64,000 nt of DNA from positions 22,907-86,906 of the forward strand of contig JAFEAF010000026.1 in the NCBI GenBank assembly GCA_018266555.1, read 5' to 3'. The notes under the pieces are model-generated. The model saw nothing but the letters and a program-made list of their open reading frames with translations. It made no database searches and was not told the origin of the DNA. The position numbers and the translations under genes are program-made. This stretch comes from Bacteroidota bacterium (GTDB lineage Bacteria; Bacteroidota; Bacteroidia; Chitinophagales; Chitinophagaceae). Numbering within the stretch: the stretch's first letter is position 1; the number at the start of each line of letters is the position of its first letter. Below, piece after piece: positions 62,899 through 64,000 of this stretch.

Positions 62899-63654
62899 TT
62901 AATTCAAAATATCAGAACGATGCAGATAAAAAGAATCAGGTGAATAAATGAAAAGACAACTACCATCTTTGATTTGATCAATGATAGGCTCTGCTTCATC
63001 CACAGGGATAGCGGGGCAGCCTTCGCTTCTTCCAATGAACCCTTGAGCATTAATAAAAGACAGGCTTACATAACTGGCGCCATGCATTACAATAGCTCTT
63101 TGATATGCATTGTCATTAATTCCGGCTTCTAGGCCTTCAAGTTTTAATGAATATCCTTTTTTCCCTTCATAAGGTGTTTGTGTAATATAAAATCCCAGGC
63201 TGCTTTTGTTTGAACGGGGAGAGTTGGAAAATGAATTTGCCCATTCCGTACCAGAATTTTTTCCATGAGCAACGAAAGTGTTGAATAAAATTTTGTGATT
63301 TTTCAGATCCAAAACATAAAGTCTCTTGTTTCTGCTGGGTTGGCTGAAATCTATAATAGATAGGATACTGTCATTGATTATCCGGCCTTGTTCTTTAAGT
63401 TTTAAAAATCCTTTTTTTGCATATTCGAAAGCTTTTCGGTTCAGACCGGCCAGGTCAAGATGTAAACTATCATATACGGATGCCATATTTAAATTTCCTG
63501 TATATATGTCTGTGTGAATTCCCGGTACTTTCCCTGTAAAAGGAGCATGAAGCCAAATGATTTTTGATGCAGATTTTGCAACTGCAAAAGGTAAATGCAA
63601 CAGGTACAGACAAAGTGTGACCAGGATAATATAAACTTCTTTTAGTTTTTTCAT
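62899..63654 (-). CDS. Secreted murein L,D-transpeptidase (YkuD_2 family)
   Basis: 251 residues: N-terminal hydrophobic signal (VYIILVTLCLYLLHLPFAVA), then the YkuD_2 domain with LYVLDLKNHKILFNTFVAHG, RAIVMHGASYVSLSFI and the catalytic GRSEGCPAIPV (S-x-G-C-x-A). A second L,D-transpeptidase besides the large one at 3608, with a different architecture. Probably trims or anchors at the cell wall. It lies downstream of a terminator that ends the tRNA-side transcript, so it is transcribed from its own promoter in 63655-63690. Confidence 0.9.
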   Translation of the reverse strand: MKKLKEVYIILVTLCLYLLHLPFAVAKSASKIIWLHAPFTGKVPGIHTDIYTGNLNMASVYDSLHLDLAGLNRKAFEYAKKGFLKLKEQGRIINDSILSIIDFSQPSRNKRLYVLDLKNHKILFNTFVAHGKNSGTEWANSFSNSPRSNKSSLGFYITQTPYEGKKGYSLKLEGLEAGINDNAYQRAIVMHGASYVSLSFINAQGFIGRSEGCPAIPVDEAEPIIDQIKDGSCLFIYSPDSFYLHRSDILN

Positions 63655-63680
63655 TATAGAATTGAATTATTGAATAGTGT

Positions 63681-63717
63681 TTTTAAAAAAATGCCTGTGA
63701 AAATTTCACAAGCATCT
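63681..63717 (-). terminator. Intrinsic terminator (minus strand)
   Basis: Minus-strand stem TGCTTGTGAAA/TTTCACAGGCA with one C/A mismatch is followed by a run of T (63681-63690 on the plus strand are mostly A/T). It ends a minus-strand transcript coming from the tRNA side and isolates the YkuD_2 gene. Confidence 0.75.
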
Positions 63718-63940
63718 TTGTTTTTGGTTAGCGGCCGTATTTCGAAATTGAAATGACCTTAATTTTTCTTTACTCAAAAAGTCAACTTATCAGAATATTA
63801 TCCGGGCCTGATTAGATGATTTTCACCTCAAAGCGTAACTCGGATTTTGTGATTTTCAACTTACTTGCCGGTCTTAAGGTATAAGCCTGGGGGTTTAGTT
63901 AACAACGTTCTCAACGATCACAAACATTCTAAATTCTAAG
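63718..63940 (-). other. Intergenic region, possible small RNA
   Basis: 223 nt between the tRNA-Asp 3' end and a minus-strand terminator. No open reading frame of note, but it has patches such as a GTTAAC-centred palindrome, two copies of GATTTTCA(A/C), and GC-rich islands (CCCCCAGGC, GGCCGC), which is unusual for empty intergenic DNA here. It may be a 6S-like or other small RNA, or the trailer of a tRNA transcript. No known class is recognised. Confidence 0.35.
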
Positions 63941-64000
63941 CGGACCGGACGGGACTCGAACCCGCGACCTCTGCCGTGACAGGGCAGCATTCTAACCAAC
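63941..64000 (-). tRNA. tRNA-Asp (GTC), 5' end outside window
   Basis: On the minus strand: T-arm with TTCGAGT loop, variable region AGGTC, anticodon stem and loop with anticodon GTC (complement at 63978-63980), and a D-arm start GTTGGTTAGAAT. The 3' acceptor strand CCGGTCC plus discriminator G fits tRNA-Asp. CCA is not encoded. The first bases of the gene lie beyond the window. Confidence 0.93.

Overview
The window looks like chromosomal DNA from a Bacteroidota bacterium, most likely Chitinophagales/Chitinophagaceae. The DNA is AT-rich. Genes lack strong Shine-Dalgarno sequences, and several are preceded by Bacteroidota-type -7 boxes (TAnnTTTG-like). The gene content also fits: a SprE/PorW-type type IX secretion lipoprotein homologue, TonB-dependent receptors with carboxypeptidase-like N-termini, a Porin_10 porin, an OmpA protein with thrombospondin type-3 repeats, HYC_CC_PP and DUF2249/DUF6263/DUF2911 proteins, and an ECF sigma factor with its own membrane partner. 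The species call is inference from family recognition; no search was run.

Layout. 1-2273: shikimate genes aroA (cut by the window edge) and aroC. 2275-12380: cell-envelope block with a VanX-like D,D-dipeptidase, a large L,D-transpeptidase, an OmpA/TSP3 protein, PBP1A and SprE/PorW. 12592-14956: sugar-nucleotidyltransferase-like protein, triosephosphate isomerase and a frameshifted small membrane protein. 14962-15936: inward-rectifier K+ channel. 16100-19737: surface-glycan block with an SQD1-like epimerase, a flippase and a GT4 glycosyltransferase. 19734-22743: acyl-CoA-binding protein, then a MoxR ATPase/VWA pair. 23020-28108: single metabolic genes (phosphoesterase, PEP-mutase superfamily protein, lipoate ligase, QueD-like, duplicated DUF2249, AhpD-like).

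28357-32924 is the most unusual metabolic unit: a ComA-type phosphosulfolactate synthase homologue and an MmgE/PrpD protein preceded by a LysR regulator, with three TATGTACA boxes in front of the metabolic pair and a phosphatase-superfamily gene upstream. 33644-36176 is a scar: palindromic DNA, an IS3 remnant, and an outer-membrane receptor that has lost its front half exactly at the IS end. 36267-38306 is a porin that appears to start at a non-ATG codon.

38379-51787 is a metal-handling region: HYC_CC_PP protein, heavy-metal-associated (HMA) protein, TlpA thioredoxin and a TonB receptor with its own HMA domain, then (after an ATP-grasp gene) a CzcB-CzcA-DUF2279-CzcC efflux set. 51986-60329 holds small envelope and stress-type genes, including a VWA surface protein divergent from an ECF sigma factor/membrane partner pair. 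60434-63654 returns to envelope synthesis (polyprenyl glycosylphosphotransferase, Gfo/Idh/MocA oxidoreductase, YkuD_2-type L,D-transpeptidase). The window ends inside a tRNA-Asp gene. No CRISPR array, prophage or replication origin was seen.
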